The position numbers were made by a program, and so were the translations under genes. Source: Treponema phagedenis (GTDB lineage: Bacteria; Spirochaetota; Spirochaetia; Treponematales; Treponemataceae). Taken from it: a stretch of 64,000 nt of DNA. Each line of letters begins with the position of its first letter. Position 1 is the stretch's first letter. Of the stretch, positions 1-9,863 are shown in pieces. A model generated the notes under the pieces. That model was not told the DNA's origin, did not search any database, and was given only the letters and a program-made list of their open reading frames with translations. The DNA is taken from positions 682,001 through 746,000 of the forward strand of contig NZ_CP042818.1 in NCBI RefSeq assembly GCF_008153345.1, read 5' to 3'.

Positions 1-118
1 TTTCCATTTTAAAATCTTGACGTTTTTCAATTCCGATTCGGTTATGTTCGGCATCTTCAGCCCATAAAGACGCCATCGTTATACATAGAAATAACAAGAA
101 AAATATTTTTTTTACCAT
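1..118 (-). CDS. N-terminal part of a secreted protein (runs off window)
   Basis: The ATG at 118-116 opens a frame that stays open to position 1. The first 20 residues (MVKKIFFLLFLCITMASLWA) are a typical cleavable signal peptide, followed by EDAEHNRIG. The ATG overlaps the TAA of the upstream C39-type peptidase gene (ATGGTAA), so the two are probably translationally coupled in one operon. Only 39 codons are visible, so no function can be given. Confidence 0.6.
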   Translation of the reverse strand, partial: MVKKIFFLLFLCITMASLWAEDAEHNRIGIEKRQDFKME

Positions 119-747
119 TTCCTTTCTGCAATCCTCTCTAATACTGTATATTTTTGAATAGTATTTGCAATAGCTTTTTTCAATACTGACTTATTTAATA
201 TCTGTTCAGGAATTTTTACTAAAAGAACCGTTTTGGACCATTTTTTTTGAAAGTCTTTTGCCGTTTGCATTTCCAAACCTAAAACAGGGTCTGCTACAAT
301 AACATAGTCTTTATCAGCTTGCAAAATAAATGCAAAATGTAATTCCGGCTTATCATAATGCACTATAACAGGGGCATAATATTGTACTGCTTTAATAAGA
401 TTGTCCATATCGATTTTATATGCTTTTGTCTGATAACCATACGCTTGAAAAATCCGCATCATTTGTGCCATTGTTACCTTACGGGTTGTTTGCAATTCTT
501 CCGCCAGTTGGTTAAGCAGATCAGCTTCGGTTACCGCAAGGTTTAAATATAAATTAAGAATTGACGACACCACAGAAAGTCCGCAAGATTCATCTTCTCC
601 TTGTTCATGAACAAAGGAAAAACGTAATTTTTCCAAAGACTGTACCCCTTGTATGTCAGGGGTAAAAGAAAATATCCACGCTGAAAAAATCAACCCATAC
701 ACACAAGCAAAAAACATACTTTTTATTTTATATAACTTAATATGCAT
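112..747 (-). CDS. Membrane-anchored C39-type (papain-like) cysteine peptidase
   Basis: About 211 aa from the ATG at 747. An upstream ATG at 804 is open but lies inside the terminator hairpin of the preceding gene, whereas the 747 ATG has a purine-rich GAGG upstream. A hydrophobic helix (FFACVYGLIFSAWIF) near residues 11-26 would anchor or export the protein. A catalytic-cysteine motif follows (EDESCGLSVVSSILNLYL), then a His segment (PELHFAFILQ) and an Asp-containing strand (YVIVADPVLG), the Cys-His-Asp order of C39 bacteriocin-processing peptidases. No ABC transporter is fused, so this is a stand-alone form. The likely substrates are exported proteins of the same operon (inference). Confidence 0.7.
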   Translation of the reverse strand: MHIKLYKIKSMFFACVYGLIFSAWIFSFTPDIQGVQSLEKLRFSFVHEQGEDESCGLSVVSSILNLYLNLAVTEADLLNQLAEELQTTRKVTMAQMMRIFQAYGYQTKAYKIDMDNLIKAVQYYAPVIVHYDKPELHFAFILQADKDYVIVADPVLGLEMQTAKDFQKKWSKTVLLVKIPEQILNKSVLKKAIANTIQKYTVLERIAERKW

Positions 748-768
748 TATGAGTATTTTCGCCTCTTT

Positions 769-814
769 TAAAAAACATAAACAGCCGTATATACTTTTAC
801 CCATATACGACTGT
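769..814 (-). terminator. Rho-independent terminator after the lipoprotein gene
   Basis: The arms 781-792 and 803-814 are near-perfect inverted repeats (ACAGYCGTATAT / ATATACGGCTGT) with a 10-nt loop. On the minus strand a T-rich run follows (769-780). It would end transcription after the lipoprotein gene and partly insulate the peptidase gene. Confidence 0.65.
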
Positions 815-848
815 TATATTTTACCTATTATTTTTAACTTTAAGCTTA

Positions 849-1424
849 TTACGGCATTTTTTTTGTTGACTGTTCGGCTACAACAAATACCGCATCATAA
901 AAGCCTGAATAGCTTTCAGGATGAGCCTCTAAATCAGCAAGTTTATCGACCTTTTCGCCTCCGGAGTAATAATTCAACTCAGTATATACACCGACACCAT
1001 ATTCCAGCGTATAGGTAATTTCTTGTTTCACAGGCACATGGCTTATTTCATTCTCATGAAACCACAAGTTAATTCCATGCCAGTTACTTTTCGCTTCTAG
1101 ATCTTCCTTTACCAAGCTACCACCATTCCAGCTAAGAGTAAGCTTGCAAGGCATCTTTACAACAGAATCCCAATTCTTACGAAATATTGCAGGAAACATT
1201 ACCTCAAAATTCAATCCCTTATATTTAACATCTTTTGGTAATTTAAAAGTTCCTTGTATCGTTCCTGCCTTCTTAATATTAAAATCCTGTTCAGCATACA
1301 CCCATAGAAATTCAGACTTAAAACGGGCGTTTTTCACCGTATACTGCAAGCGGCAGGCACTAAAGGTCAATACACACAATACAGTAAACACTACAATAAT
1401 TGTTTTGTTAAAAAATTTTGCCAT
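849..1424 (-). CDS. Lipoprotein of unknown function
   Basis: Start chosen at the ATG at 1424, which has AAGGA 8 nt upstream; the frame is open further but without a ribosome site. The N-terminus is a lipoprotein signal (MAKFFNKTIIVVFTVLCVL) ending in a lipobox TFSAC, giving a mature protein of about 167 aa rich in aromatic residues and beta-prone segments. It follows the 193-aa secreted protein by 11 nt and is in the same operon. No family was recognised. A role as surface partner or substrate of the downstream C39 peptidase is a guess from context. Confidence 0.75.
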   Translation of the reverse strand: MAKFFNKTIIVVFTVLCVLTFSACRLQYTVKNARFKSEFLWVYAEQDFNIKKAGTIQGTFKLPKDVKYKGLNFEVMFPAIFRKNWDSVVKMPCKLTLSWNGGSLVKEDLEAKSNWHGINLWFHENEISHVPVKQEITYTLEYGVGVYTELNYYSGGEKVDKLADLEAHPESYSGFYDAVFVVAEQSTKKMP

Positions 1425-1435
1425 TTTTTGTGTCC

Positions 1436-2017
1436 TTACCATTTTTTCCATCCAGGTACCCTCCACATAGCTTTTGATGGCACTACATAGCCGCCTGAAC
1501 GTCTAATAATAGTAGAAGTTGTGGTATTACAATTTCTATGGAGTACCAAATAGAGCTTCGGTTTTTCCTGAAAATAGGCTTTTGCTGTTTCTATTACTTT
1601 ATCATCATAGTCCTTAACCGACATCCCTGCCGGACGGCTTACCGGCTGAAGCTCATAGTACCCGGGATTCTTTTTTATCATGTAAGGTTTATTATAATGT
1701 TGCTGTACGTTATATCCTATCCCCCACGAAGCGGAAGAATTACCTTCAGAATTTACACCCGATTCAAAAACAGCACGCACAGTAAAAGATGGATCAGAGA
1801 TCGGTTTATCGGTTACCACAGTCAGTGTATGGTAATAATGTTTCATAATCGGAGTATATCCGATATACGTTTCACCACCGGAGATAATTTCAGCATCGTC
1901 AATACTTAATTCCTGTGCATCAAATCCAGTAAAAATATCTTCTTGTAAGATATTTTCAGCCCCATAAACCATTCCAAAACTGAGAATGATTACCGAAAAC
2001 ATGAATAATTTTTTCAA
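1436..2017 (-). CDS. Secreted protein with papain-like/NlpC-type C-terminal motif
   Basis: 193 aa from a TTG start with AGGAGG 5 nt upstream. Residues 1-19 are a signal peptide (MKKLFMFSVIILSFGMVYG). The C-terminal region has YLVLHRNCNTTTSTIIRR, a Cys-Asn-Thr-Thr segment preceding a helix that resembles the active-site cysteine of permuted NlpC/P60-like folds. That assignment is tentative because no His partner could be fixed. First gene of a three- to four-gene minus-strand operon driven by a clear sigma-70 promoter. This operon follows the 2213-2276 attC and so sits in the last visible cassette position. Confidence 0.7.
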   Translation of the reverse strand: MKKLFMFSVIILSFGMVYGAENILQEDIFTGFDAQELSIDDAEIISGGETYIGYTPIMKHYYHTLTVVTDKPISDPSFTVRAVFESGVNSEGNSSASWGIGYNVQQHYNKPYMIKKNPGYYELQPVSRPAGMSVKDYDDKVIETAKAYFQEKPKLYLVLHRNCNTTTSTIIRRSGGYVVPSKAMWRVPGWKKW

Positions 2018-2056
2018 GTTATCCTCCTGATAATATAATTATTTATCGATAAGCAT

Positions 2057-2085
2057 TATATACTACAATTTTTCAAAAATGTCAA
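2057..2085 (-). promoter_or_regulatory. Sigma-70 promoter of the secreted-protein operon
   Basis: On the minus strand TTGACA (2080-2085) and TATATA (2057-2062) are separated by exactly 17 nt, with an extra TATAAT register 2 nt on. It sits 40 nt upstream of the TTG start, so this distal cassette does not depend on the integron promoter. Confidence 0.8.
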
Positions 2086-2177
2086 TATGTCAACTTCTTG
2101 AAATGCGGAAATTATAAGAGATATTATTGAAAAGACATAAATATTTGGATTTTAAAATTTTGAAAGAATGCTTCGAT

Positions 2178-2212
2178 TGGTTCCGTTACCCGCCTGCCTT
2201 TAGGCAGGTCAA
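2178..2212 (-). promoter_or_regulatory. Cassette-start hairpin and partial lipoprotein leader
   Basis: Directly after the attC crossover the minus strand reads TTGACCTGCC-TAAA-GGCAGG, a 6-bp hairpin, then GGAACCAATCGAA. This first third matches the longer leader before the LRR and small lipoprotein cassettes; the remainder has diverged. Confidence 0.5.
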
Positions 2213-2276
2213 TCTAACATTCGCTTAACCTGCATTTGCGGCTACTCCGCAATGTCAGGTTGAAGCGGGGGTTAGA
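2213..2276 (-). repeat. attC site (short class)
   Basis: 64 bp bounded by TCTAAC and GTTAGA, with L-box pairing GCTTAACCTGCATTTGCGG / CCGCAATGTCAGGTTGAAGC. The one-base bulge between AACCTG and the opposite CAGGTTGA arm is the extrahelical feature of attC sites. It ends one base before the stop of the DUF262/HNH gene, whose cassette it terminates. Confidence 0.9.
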
Positions 2277-3362
2277 TTATTTATCTGATTTTATTCGATT
2301 GCAGTTTTTACAAAGCATTTGTAAATTCTCATCTATTGTCTTGCCTCCATCTTTCCATGGAATGATATGATCGCCTTCCATTTCTTCTATTTCAAAATAG
2401 TTGCCGCAATCTTTACATATTCCTTTTTGTTTTTCGTAAGCCTTTTGTTTTTGGCTGTCGGTAAATGCTCTAATTGATAAATATTTTTCATCACGAGTTA
2501 AAATATATGGGTAAATTCCTTTCTTTTTTTGAACATCATCATCTTGTATAAGTGTAACTGTTTCTTCTTCTATCTCATCGGTGTTAAAAACTTTATCCTT
2601 ATAGCTGTTATATAGGCTCCCCCAATCTACACCTTTCATAAATTTTATTCTTTTTTTTGTAAAAGTTCCAGAAATCCAAGTAATGACTGATTGAAAATAT
2701 TGCCATAGTGCAAGAGCGTTTGCATCGTTTTGATGCAGAGCCATATACGCTTCAATATTACCTTTTGAAATCCACTTTATAGCTGTTTCCAAAAAATCCT
2801 GCCGAATCGGAGAACCATCTAAATAATCACTTCCTATGGCATACGCGGGACAACTATTTTTACTAAAATATTTTTTTGCATCTGTTACCCATGGACCAAA
2901 ATAAACAGCATTTCTTAACTCTTGGTCTGTTAGTTTTTCACCTGCAATGTTTATTGTTTTAAACCATTCCAGTTTTTCACTATCAGTGCCAGTGCAAAAA
3001 TATACCATCAATTTATAATTTAAGATTTGTTCTTGTTCGTCTTTTTGCAAGTTATGAAAATACCTAAAAAGATATGCAAAATCGCCACTTATATATTGGC
3101 AAATAGAAATAGTTCGCTGTTGCCCATCAATTACTTCAAAACTACCATCTTCCCTAACTGCCCAATACATAACATTAAGAGGAAAATCCTTTGTAATAGT
3201 ATGTATAACAGCATCACGCTGCTTATCTTTGTAAATGAATTCTCTTTGATACGGCGGACGAATGTCCAATTTTCCTCCATAACCTGTAACGCCATCTTCA
3301 TCATTATCTTTGTATTGGTCAACCAATTCTCTGATTGTAATTTCTTTTAATTCAATTTTCAT
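2277..3362 (-). CDS. DUF262/HNH endonuclease, probable restriction enzyme partner
   Basis: 361 aa. The N-terminal half is a DUF262 (ParB/Srx-like) domain with PPYQREFIY near residue 37 and the diagnostic IDGQQRTI near residue 78. The C-terminus is an HNH nuclease: two CxxC pairs (CKDC, CKNC) bracket EGDHIIPWKDGG near residue 330. DUF262-HNH proteins include GmrSD-type modification-dependent nucleases. Here the start overlaps the methylase stop by 11 nt, with AAGGA ahead of the ATG, so the pair reads as a restriction-modification unit in one cassette. Whether it cleaves unmodified or modified DNA cannot be told from sequence. Confidence 0.85.
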   Translation of the reverse strand: MKIELKEITIRELVDQYKDNDEDGVTGYGGKLDIRPPYQREFIYKDKQRDAVIHTITKDFPLNVMYWAVREDGSFEVIDGQQRTISICQYISGDFAYLFRYFHNLQKDEQEQILNYKLMVYFCTGTDSEKLEWFKTINIAGEKLTDQELRNAVYFGPWVTDAKKYFSKNSCPAYAIGSDYLDGSPIRQDFLETAIKWISKGNIEAYMALHQNDANALALWQYFQSVITWISGTFTKKRIKFMKGVDWGSLYNSYKDKVFNTDEIEEETVTLIQDDDVQKKKGIYPYILTRDEKYLSIRAFTDSQKQKAYEKQKGICKDCGNYFEIEEMEGDHIIPWKDGGKTIDENLQMLCKNCNRIKSDK

Positions 3363-4530
3363 TTTTTTTCCTTATGGTTATTCTGGCATAAGTTATTTTG
3401 TCTCCGATTTTTCCTTCAGCATTTTTAATCATTCCGGGAATTGCGGTTGCAAATTCTTCTGATTGTAATGCGCCTATAAATGTTCTTTCCGTTAAGTATT
3501 GGTCTAATAACGTCGTCGTATAAGTATTCTGAAGTATGGTTGTACTCTCTCTCTCTGCAATTTCTATGCCAACCTTTCTATCATTGGCTTTTTGTCTTGA
3601 TAATGAGTACACTAAATCTTTTCCGTCGTTTCCTTTTCTAAAGGCTACAATTTCAAATTGCTCTGGATTATACTTATCCAAAAAAGTGATGGGTACGCCC
3701 ATTACCCCGTCATAATCACATGGTATTTCGGCAACTTTATCCACATTAATTGCGTCATAGTTATCATATTTGGGATAATCTGATTCATTTCCGTAATATT
3801 TTTTATACATAATAAGTTTTTCGTGCCGTTTATTATGGTCAAGATTTGTATACCAACAAACATTTCCCATACTACGCCATTTTTGCCCTGTTTCATCTTC
3901 CCAGTATCTTGTTTCTCGAGGTTTAAAATAGTTAGGAACTTTGAATGACATATCTCCTGATTTATACCCCAACCATATTTTATTTTGGGCAATGAGCGGA
4001 AATATTTCTTTGTAGGTTATTGCGTTTTGATTGCCAATGATTAAAAATTTTTTATCGTATTCTATGAGCTGTGCAACATATTCACGGAAAAGCGAAAAGG
4101 GCGGATTTGTTACCACAATATCGGCTTGTTTTAAAAGTTCGATGCATTCGGAGCTTCTAAAGTCTCCATCTCCCTGTAAATGCTTAACTCCAATTTGTTC
4201 AACGGTCGGTACATTCCCACCATTTTTTTCACCGGTATATTCAAGATAAATAGCTTTTTCACTTGATTGTGTACTAAACAAATCTCTTTCTTGGTTTTTG
4301 TAACAGATTGTAATTAAACGCTTTAAGCCTAATTTCTCAAAATTATACGAAAAATAATGAAAAAAATTACTGATTCTCGGGTCATCGCAGTTGCAAAGAA
4401 TGGTTTTATTTTTAAAGTGTTCTCGATAATGTTTTAACTCGTTTTCTATATCAGAAAGTTGTGTATAAAACTCATCTTGTTTTGCGTCTCTTGCCTTATG
4501 CAAATTCTCGTTTAGTGATTTCTTTACCAT
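3352..4530 (-). CDS. EcoRI-family adenine-specific DNA methyltransferase
   Basis: About 392 aa. The frame extends to 4578, but the ATG at 4530 is preferred because a promoter (-10 at 4541-4546) lies between the two. The features fit EcoRI-type N6-adenine methylases: an N-terminal KARDAKQDEFYTQ segment, a cofactor region around ILCNCDDPR, and the catalytic motif IV TNPPFSLFREY near residue 135. The product would protect the genome from the overlapping DUF262/HNH nuclease. The putative transcript start is only about 9 nt before the ATG, so the mRNA may be nearly leaderless. Confidence 0.85.
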   Translation of the reverse strand: MVKKSLNENLHKARDAKQDEFYTQLSDIENELKHYREHFKNKTILCNCDDPRISNFFHYFSYNFEKLGLKRLITICYKNQERDLFSTQSSEKAIYLEYTGEKNGGNVPTVEQIGVKHLQGDGDFRSSECIELLKQADIVVTNPPFSLFREYVAQLIEYDKKFLIIGNQNAITYKEIFPLIAQNKIWLGYKSGDMSFKVPNYFKPRETRYWEDETGQKWRSMGNVCWYTNLDHNKRHEKLIMYKKYYGNESDYPKYDNYDAINVDKVAEIPCDYDGVMGVPITFLDKYNPEQFEIVAFRKGNDGKDLVYSLSRQKANDRKVGIEIAERESTTILQNTYTTTLLDQYLTERTFIGALQSEEFATAIPGMIKNAEGKIGDKITYARITIRKKNEN

Positions 4531-4540
4531 ACCATACGAT

Positions 4541-4569
4541 ATTGTACTATTTTTTATACTTAACTTCAA
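4541..4569 (-). promoter_or_regulatory. Cassette-internal promoter for the methylase/nuclease pair
   Basis: TTGAAG (4564-4569), 17-nt spacer, TACAAT (4541-4546) on the minus strand. The -10 lies 10 nt upstream of the chosen ATG. The promoter travels inside the cassette, as expected for restriction-modification cargo that must be expressed wherever it inserts. Confidence 0.7.
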
Positions 4570-4614
4570 GTATACCATTTATTCCCAATAATACATCTTG
4601 CCCGTCAGCGTCAA

Positions 4615-4680
4615 TCTAACATCTTCGCTTAACCTGCATTTGCGGCTTGTCCGCAATGTCAGGTTGAAGCGGGTGTTAGG
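4615..4680 (-). repeat. attC site (short class)
   Basis: 66 bp from TCTAAC to GTTAGG with inner arms TTTGCGG / CCGCAAT. It carries an extra CT near the outer end (ACATCTTCGC instead of ACATTCGC). It terminates the cassette of the in-frame MCP. This is the one cassette boundary with no obvious small hairpin after the crossover. Confidence 0.9.
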
Positions 4681-4705
4681 TTTCCCATATCCATATAATG
4701 TAATC

Positions 4706-6562
4706 TTATACCTTAAACTTCTCTACTTCCGTAGTTAAGTTATCAATTGAATCTTTATTCCGTTGTGTAATCTCATTGACTTCTTGTACAGCATTGCTTA
4801 TTTGTACCGCACCGCTTGCCATTTCATTCATACTGTCGGTAATGATGCGTGTTAAATTATCAAGATTCCGCATTTCATCGGCAACTTGTTCACCGCCGCG
4901 GAGCATTTCAGCAGAACCTGCTTGTACTTCTTGCGTTACGGAATTAATCGCTTTAATCGCAGATAAAACTTCATAGCTGCCGTTTTCCTGCTCTTTCATT
5001 GCAGTCATAAGGTTAGCACTCATTGTTTTTACCTGCTCTGACAGCGTAAAAATTGCATTGAATTTTTCTTCGACCGTTTTGGAAGACTTTGCCAAAGTTT
5101 CAATTTCCGCTCCGAGTGTTTTCAGTGTTACGGTAATGTTTTTTCCTTGAGCCGAAGATTCTTCCGCCAATTTTCTGATTTCGTCAGCAACAACGGCAAA
5201 TCCTTTTCCCGCATCTCCTGCATGAGCCGCTTCGATTGCAGCATTCATTGCCAAAAGGTTTGTCTGGCTTGCTATATTTTGAATAACATTACTCGCTTCA
5301 ATCAGACCGCCTGACTCTTCTGCAATCTTCTGTGTTACACTATTTGAAGTTACGACGGCATCTTTTCCGTCGCCGGTTGCTTGTGCAAGTTCTTTAATGG
5401 AATCATCGGTTTTATCAATTGTCTGCGTAATAGAAGAGATATTTGCAACCATTTCTTCAATTGAAGATGAAGAGCGAGCAACCGATGCCGCTTGCGTTTC
5501 AATACTGCCGTTCAACTGTTTTATTGTGCGGATAATTTCTTCCATCGTGGCAGCTGTTTCGGTAACACCTGCTGCTTGGGTCATAGTCTGCTGTTTTACC
5601 CCGTTGATGTTCTCACTGATTTGATGAATGGAACTTGCCGTTTCTTCTGCATTGGTTGAAAGAATTGTCCCGACTTCGTTCATCGTATTTGTATTATTTT
5701 TAATACTGGAAAGGAGAGCAACAGTATTTTTATGGAAAATATTTAACTGCATTGCAAGAATACCGAATACATCCCGACGTTTTATTTCTAATTTATCAAC
5801 AATAAAATTTCCTACTGCAAGCGTATCGGTAAAATTCATCACTTCGTTTATGCTATTATTTATTCCCGTATACAGTGTATAATTTATAAAAAGAGCACCG
5901 GAAAGCGTCAGTATAGCGATTGGAATAATCATTTTCAAAGTCTGTATAAGAGTTAAACCGTTATAAAGCATTCCAATAAACGGATCAATGCACAAAAAAA
6001 TGAGACCACCAAAAAGAAAAAAACTTACCAGCATATTGCGAAGAATATAGGACATGGTAATATGCTTTTTTTCAAATGGTAAAAATTTCAAATAGGCTTC
6101 AAGTTTATGTGTCCACAATATGTAGAAAAAAACCGAAGCAAAATCCAAACAGCCAACAGCACCCAAAACACACGCAATGATTTTTTCGATAGAATGAATG
6201 CCCAACCACAATAGCGTAGCAATTGGAGTCGCCAAAGTAAGAATAACAGGAGCGAGCAAACTCACTTTAGAATACAGAGCTAACACTTTGTTTGCTTTAT
6301 CTACACCGCCGACATCCGTTTTATATGTTTTCAACATATTTATGAACATTCTATATAGCACAGTCGGTATTGTTATATTTAGAATAAGGGTGATAAGCGT
6401 AGGAAATGCCGTTAAGAATTTTGCAAGTTCTTCTACCAGAATTATTTTTGTATACCACGCATACAAAAAACCAAATCCAAATAATCCGTTAAAGATTAAA
6501 AAATTAAGTATAAATACGGATTTCGGGGGGGGGGGGGGGATAATATAGTTATTTTTGTTCAT
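4706..6562 (-). CDS. Phase-variable MCP with membrane sensor, poly-G in frame (ON)
   Basis: 618 aa. AAAGGAG precedes the ATG at 6562. After 8 codons a C15 tract (G15 on the plus strand) encodes the prolines of IIPPPPPKS and, at this length, leaves the frame open. There is no periplasmic Cache domain; instead about six hydrophobic helices span residues 14-235, then a HAMP-like segment (about 235-285) and a long MCP signalling domain whose hairpin tip [16 protein letters not shown] lies near residue 445. The C-terminus is VEKFKV. It should signal through CheW/CheA in polar arrays, probably sensing a membrane-related or cytoplasmic cue. Near-identical copies lie at 11492 and 24146. Confidence 0.9.
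   Translation of the reverse strand: MNKNNYIIPPPPPKSVFILNFLIFNGLFGFGFLYAWYTKIILVEELAKFLTAFPTLITLILNITIPTVLYRMFINMLKTYKTDVGGVDKANKVLALYSKVSLLAPVILTLATPIATLLWLGIHSIEKIIACVLGAVGCLDFASVFFYILWTHKLEAYLKFLPFEKKHITMSYILRNMLVSFFLFGGLIFLCIDPFIGMLYNGLTLIQTLKMIIPIAILTLSGALFINYTLYTGINNSINEVMNFTDTLAVGNFIVDKLEIKRRDVFGILAMQLNIFHKNTVALLSSIKNNTNTMNEVGTILSTNAEETASSIHQISENINGVKQQTMTQAAGVTETAATMEEIIRTIKQLNGSIETQAASVARSSSSIEEMVANISSITQTIDKTDDSIKELAQATGDGKDAVVTSNSVTQKIAEESGGLIEASNVIQNIASQTNLLAMNAAIEAAHAGDAGKGFAVVADEIRKLAEESSAQGKNITVTLKTLGAEIETLAKSSKTVEEKFNAIFTLSEQVKTMSANLMTAMKEQENGSYEVLSAIKAINSVTQEVQAGSAEMLRGGEQVADEMRNLDNLTRIITDSMNEMASGAVQISNAVQEVNEITQRNKDSIDNLTTEVEKFKV
6525..6539. repeat. Poly-G tract, 15 bp (contingency tract, ON length)
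   Basis: G15 on the plus strand, read as prolines on the minus strand 8 codons after the MCP start. The frame needs a multiple of three, and 15 satisfies this. Slipped-strand mispairing by one base would close the gene. Confidence 0.85.
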
Positions 6563-6717
6563 TTTGTCAAGCTCCTTTATGCTTAAAATTTTTATTTTTT
6601 TATATGTTAATATATATTATAATAGTTTTATTATATTTATCTAGCGGTTTACTTGGTAAATACGGAAAGTATTTTTTACTACCCGTATATTTTGTTTACC
6701 GCACCGATAGGTGTCAA

Positions 6718-6780
6718 CCTAACATTCGCTTAACCTGCTTTGCGGCTTGTCCGCAATGTCAGGTTGAAGCGGGTGTTAGA
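6718..6780 (-). repeat. attC site (short class)
   Basis: 63 bp from CCTAAC to GTTAGA with the standard arms. It ends two bases before the stop of the 701-aa MCP. The following cassette start reads TTGACACC-TATC-GGTG, a 4-bp hairpin, on the minus strand. Confidence 0.9.
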
Positions 6781-6782
6781 CG

Positions 6783-8888
6783 CTACACCTTAAACTTCCC
6801 GACCTCCGCACTCAAACTGTCAATGCTCTCTTTGTTCTTTCGCGTAATCTCATTCACTTCCTGCACCGCATTACTGATTTGTACGGCTCCGCTTGCCATT
6901 TCATTCATACTGTCGGCAATCACACGGGTAAGATCATCAAGTTTGCGCATTTCTTCCGCTACGCCCTCGCCGCCGCGCAGCATTTCGCCGGATCCCGCTT
7001 GAACTTCTGTCGTTACCGTATTAATTGTTTTAATAGCACCGAGTACCTCACGGCTGCCATTTTCCTGCTCCCTCATCGCTTCCATCAAGCGATTACTCAT
7101 CTCCTTTACCTGTTCAGAAAGACTAAAGATTGCATTGAACTTTTCTCCCGCCGTTTTTGATGAAACAGACAGACTTTCAATTTCGCCTGATAAGGTTTTA
7201 AGCGTTGCGGTGATGGTTTTACCTTGTGCACTCGATTCTTCTGCAAGTTTACGGATTTCGTCGGCAACAACAGCAAAACCCTTGCCTGCTTCTCCGGCGT
7301 GTGCCGCTTCAATCGCTGCATTCATCGCAAGCAGATTAGTCTGACTTGCAATATGCTGAATAACATTGCTTGCTTCAAGTAAGCTCCCTGATTCTTCGGC
7401 TATCTTTTGCGTTACGCTTGTTGCACTGGTTATGGTTTCTTTGCCGTCGGCGGTTGCCGTTGCAAGGGTTTTTATCACATCATTGGTTTTATCAAGGGTT
7501 TGGGTGATGGAAGCGATGTTTGCTACCATTTGCTCCACCGCACTGGAAGATTGAGCGACACTTGCTGCTTGGTTTTCAATACTTGCATTGAGCTGCTTTA
7601 TAGTTCTGATGATTTCTTCCATTGTTGAAGCGGTTTCGGTAACGCTTGCACTTTGCTCAAGCACCTGCTCTTTTACGCCGTCGATATTCGCGCTGATTTG
7701 GTTTATCGAACTTGCAGTCTCACTCATGTTGCTTGAAAGATCGGAGCCGATTTCGCTCATCTTATCCGATGATGAGCGGACGTTCTTTATGAGGTGTCCG
7801 ATTTTCTCTATCGTTTTATTGAAATAAAGCTGTAAATCCGTAAGCTCGTCGTTTCCCGTTACGGGAAGGCGCACCGTAAGGTCGCCCTCTCCTTCGGCAA
7901 TGTCTCGAAGCAATGCTACAATTTTCAAAATCTGCTTTACAATTATTCTGATAATTAAAGCCAGTGTCGCCGACGCAATGGACAAAATAATAACGGAGCC
8001 TATGATATAAAGCCTAGTAAGAACGCTGAGCTGCTGTTCGAGTTCCGCCTGAGTTACCGTGTAAACTAAAAGCCACGGCGTGCCCTCTATAGCGGCAAAC
8101 CCTGCAGCCATGCGCCTTTTTCCGTCGCTGTAACTTCCGAACGCCGTTTTATTTTCCTTTACAAGCGGCTGTAAAAACTCCCCGAGTCGCCTCTTTTCAT
8201 CAGGAATATCACGGCTTTCAAAAAGATTTATTTCTTTTGCCACATCATCCGCGTCGGCGCTTCCGACAATTCGTCCCTCTTTATTTATGATGCAGGCTTT
8301 GCCCGTCTTTTTATTCTTGATGTTTTTCGCTATCTGTGAAAGAAAAGATGCGTCTAAATGTCCTTGAAAAACTGCAATGACTTTTGTGCGTTCAATGTTA
8401 TAAATAGGAACCATGTAGCTTACTACGGGAGTTTTTGCAATCCCGCTTAGGCGAACGTCGCGAAAGTTCGTGTTGCCTTTCATTGCGTCTATAAAACCCT
8501 GTTTTTTTGCAACGCTTGCAGGTTTTGAGTTTTCGGCGAACTTGATGGTGTTTCCGTCGGTCTCGGAATAGCTGAAGTACGTATATCCGTTGCGTTTTGC
8601 TTCCGTCTTGAAGAAGGCAATCTTTTTTTCAAACGGAATAGTCGTGTCGGTGATAAGAAGATTTTGCGCAAGACCTTCCAGATAATGCGTTTCGTTTTTG
8701 AATTTATCTGCAATACCCGCGCTCTCCCGTGCTAGCGTGGAAGCCATATCTTCCTTTATGATTAAGGCAAGGTCATGTTTACCTCGTAGGGAAAAAACAA
8801 TTCCCAAAATCAATTCGGCGCACAAAAATATAGCGAGAGTAAAAAGTGTGAGCTTTTTCCCGATCGAAAATCTTTTTTTATTTTTCAT
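6783..8888 (-). CDS. MCP with periplasmic dCache-type sensor
   Basis: 701 aa. TM1 is near residues 13-31 ([17 protein letters not shown]). A periplasmic region of about 270 aa with double-Cache features follows ([32 protein letters not shown]), then TM2 near 300-325, HAMP near 325-375 and a signalling domain with tip [16 protein letters not shown] near residue 530. The family binds small ligands such as amino acids or organic acids; the ligand is unknown here. There is no poly-G tract. Its ATG overlaps the stop of the upstream MCP fragment (ATGA), so it may depend on that fragment's translation and hence on that gene's phase. Confidence 0.9.
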   Translation of the reverse strand: MKNKKRFSIGKKLTLFTLAIFLCAELILGIVFSLRGKHDLALIIKEDMASTLARESAGIADKFKNETHYLEGLAQNLLITDTTIPFEKKIAFFKTEAKRNGYTYFSYSETDGNTIKFAENSKPASVAKKQGFIDAMKGNTNFRDVRLSGIAKTPVVSYMVPIYNIERTKVIAVFQGHLDASFLSQIAKNIKNKKTGKACIINKEGRIVGSADADDVAKEINLFESRDIPDEKRRLGEFLQPLVKENKTAFGSYSDGKRRMAAGFAAIEGTPWLLVYTVTQAELEQQLSVLTRLYIIGSVIILSIASATLALIIRIIVKQILKIVALLRDIAEGEGDLTVRLPVTGNDELTDLQLYFNKTIEKIGHLIKNVRSSSDKMSEIGSDLSSNMSETASSINQISANIDGVKEQVLEQSASVTETASTMEEIIRTIKQLNASIENQAASVAQSSSAVEQMVANIASITQTLDKTNDVIKTLATATADGKETITSATSVTQKIAEESGSLLEASNVIQHIASQTNLLAMNAAIEAAHAGEAGKGFAVVADEIRKLAEESSAQGKTITATLKTLSGEIESLSVSSKTAGEKFNAIFSLSEQVKEMSNRLMEAMREQENGSREVLGAIKTINTVTTEVQAGSGEMLRGGEGVAEEMRKLDDLTRVIADSMNEMASGAVQISNAVQEVNEITRKNKESIDSLSAEVGKFKV

Positions 8889-9758
8889 ATATATACTCCT
8901 TTTAATAAAGTTAAAATTTTTGCCTGTGAAGTAAGTTTTGTTTTGGAAATCTTATTTTCCGCTGTATTGCTTTTAAGAATATCTTGGATGACAGCTGCAA
9001 CTTGTGCGTGCTGCTTGTTTGTTTTTGCATCCTCAATAGGATTATACATATTTTTAACTAACTCACGGTTCCTGTTGGCTATATTTATTCCCGATTCTGA
9101 AATAATAAAGCAGCCGCCTGTTTTACCGACTTTAATAAGATCCCCCATATTTGAAAGCGTATATCCGTCGAAAACAGCAGCCAGCACACCCATGAGCGTA
9201 TTATTTTTTCCCATAATGGGAACGACTGCTTGTGCAATGAGATTTCCCGTCTCTACGTCTCTAAACGGCTCGGAAAAATATCTTTTTGTGCCGCCTTGCG
9301 ACTCTTGAAACCACTTTTGACCGGAAACATCAAACTGCTGTCCGTCAGGCAAATGATATATTCCTTTCGGATCAATTATTGCAAAAGCAATAACCTCTGC
9401 TTCGTCTTTTGAAAGTTCTTCGAGTATACGAGCTTTTTCTTTCCAGCTTATGTTTTCATCGTGTAAATCGTCTTGAGAAGCAATACCGTCAAGATACTCA
9501 AACCACTGTTTTATCTCACCGTCAAGTATAGCGGCGGTATCGGCGGCTTTGTCAAACAGGTGCGCCTCGACTTTTTCCAAAACCGCTTTGCGTGCAATGC
9601 GCACCGCAATGAACGTCATCAGCATCAGTCCGGCAATGGCAAGCGCTCCGAAAATAAGCACCATCCTCGTTCGGATGGAAAACCGTTTTTTTGATTTTAC
9701 AAAACGATGTCTACTACTCTCTAAATTTTTCGGGGGGGGGGGTAACATATTCTTTCAT
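8885..9758 (-). pseudogene. MCP sensor fragment (Cache domain only) with poly-G tract, out of frame
   Basis: A normal start is the ATG at 9758 after AAGGAG. From it the C11 tract leads to a stop within six codons (GAA AAA TTT AGA GAG TAG), so the frame is OFF. A second ATG at 9748 restores the frame (MLPPPPKN...) but has no ribosome site. The open part has TM1 (LIFGALAIAGLMLMTFIAV) and a Cache domain resembling the 46-48 kb MCP (KTGGCFIISESGINIANR), then ends at residue about 287 with no TM2, HAMP or signalling domain. It therefore looks truncated and joined to the next MCP by deletion. Confidence 0.75.
9732..9742. repeat. Poly-G tract, 11 bp, at MCP fragment start
   Basis: G11 on the plus strand. 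Relative to the ATG with the ribosome site (9758), 10 or 13 G would be in frame, so 11 is OFF. Confidence 0.75.
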
Positions 9759-9863
9759 TTTTGTCAAGTCTCCTTATTGCTTTTAAAATTTAACTTTTCA
9801 TTTCAGATATATCACAACATTGAAATATTTTCAATATTACTTTTTCGCGCCGATAGGCGTCCG

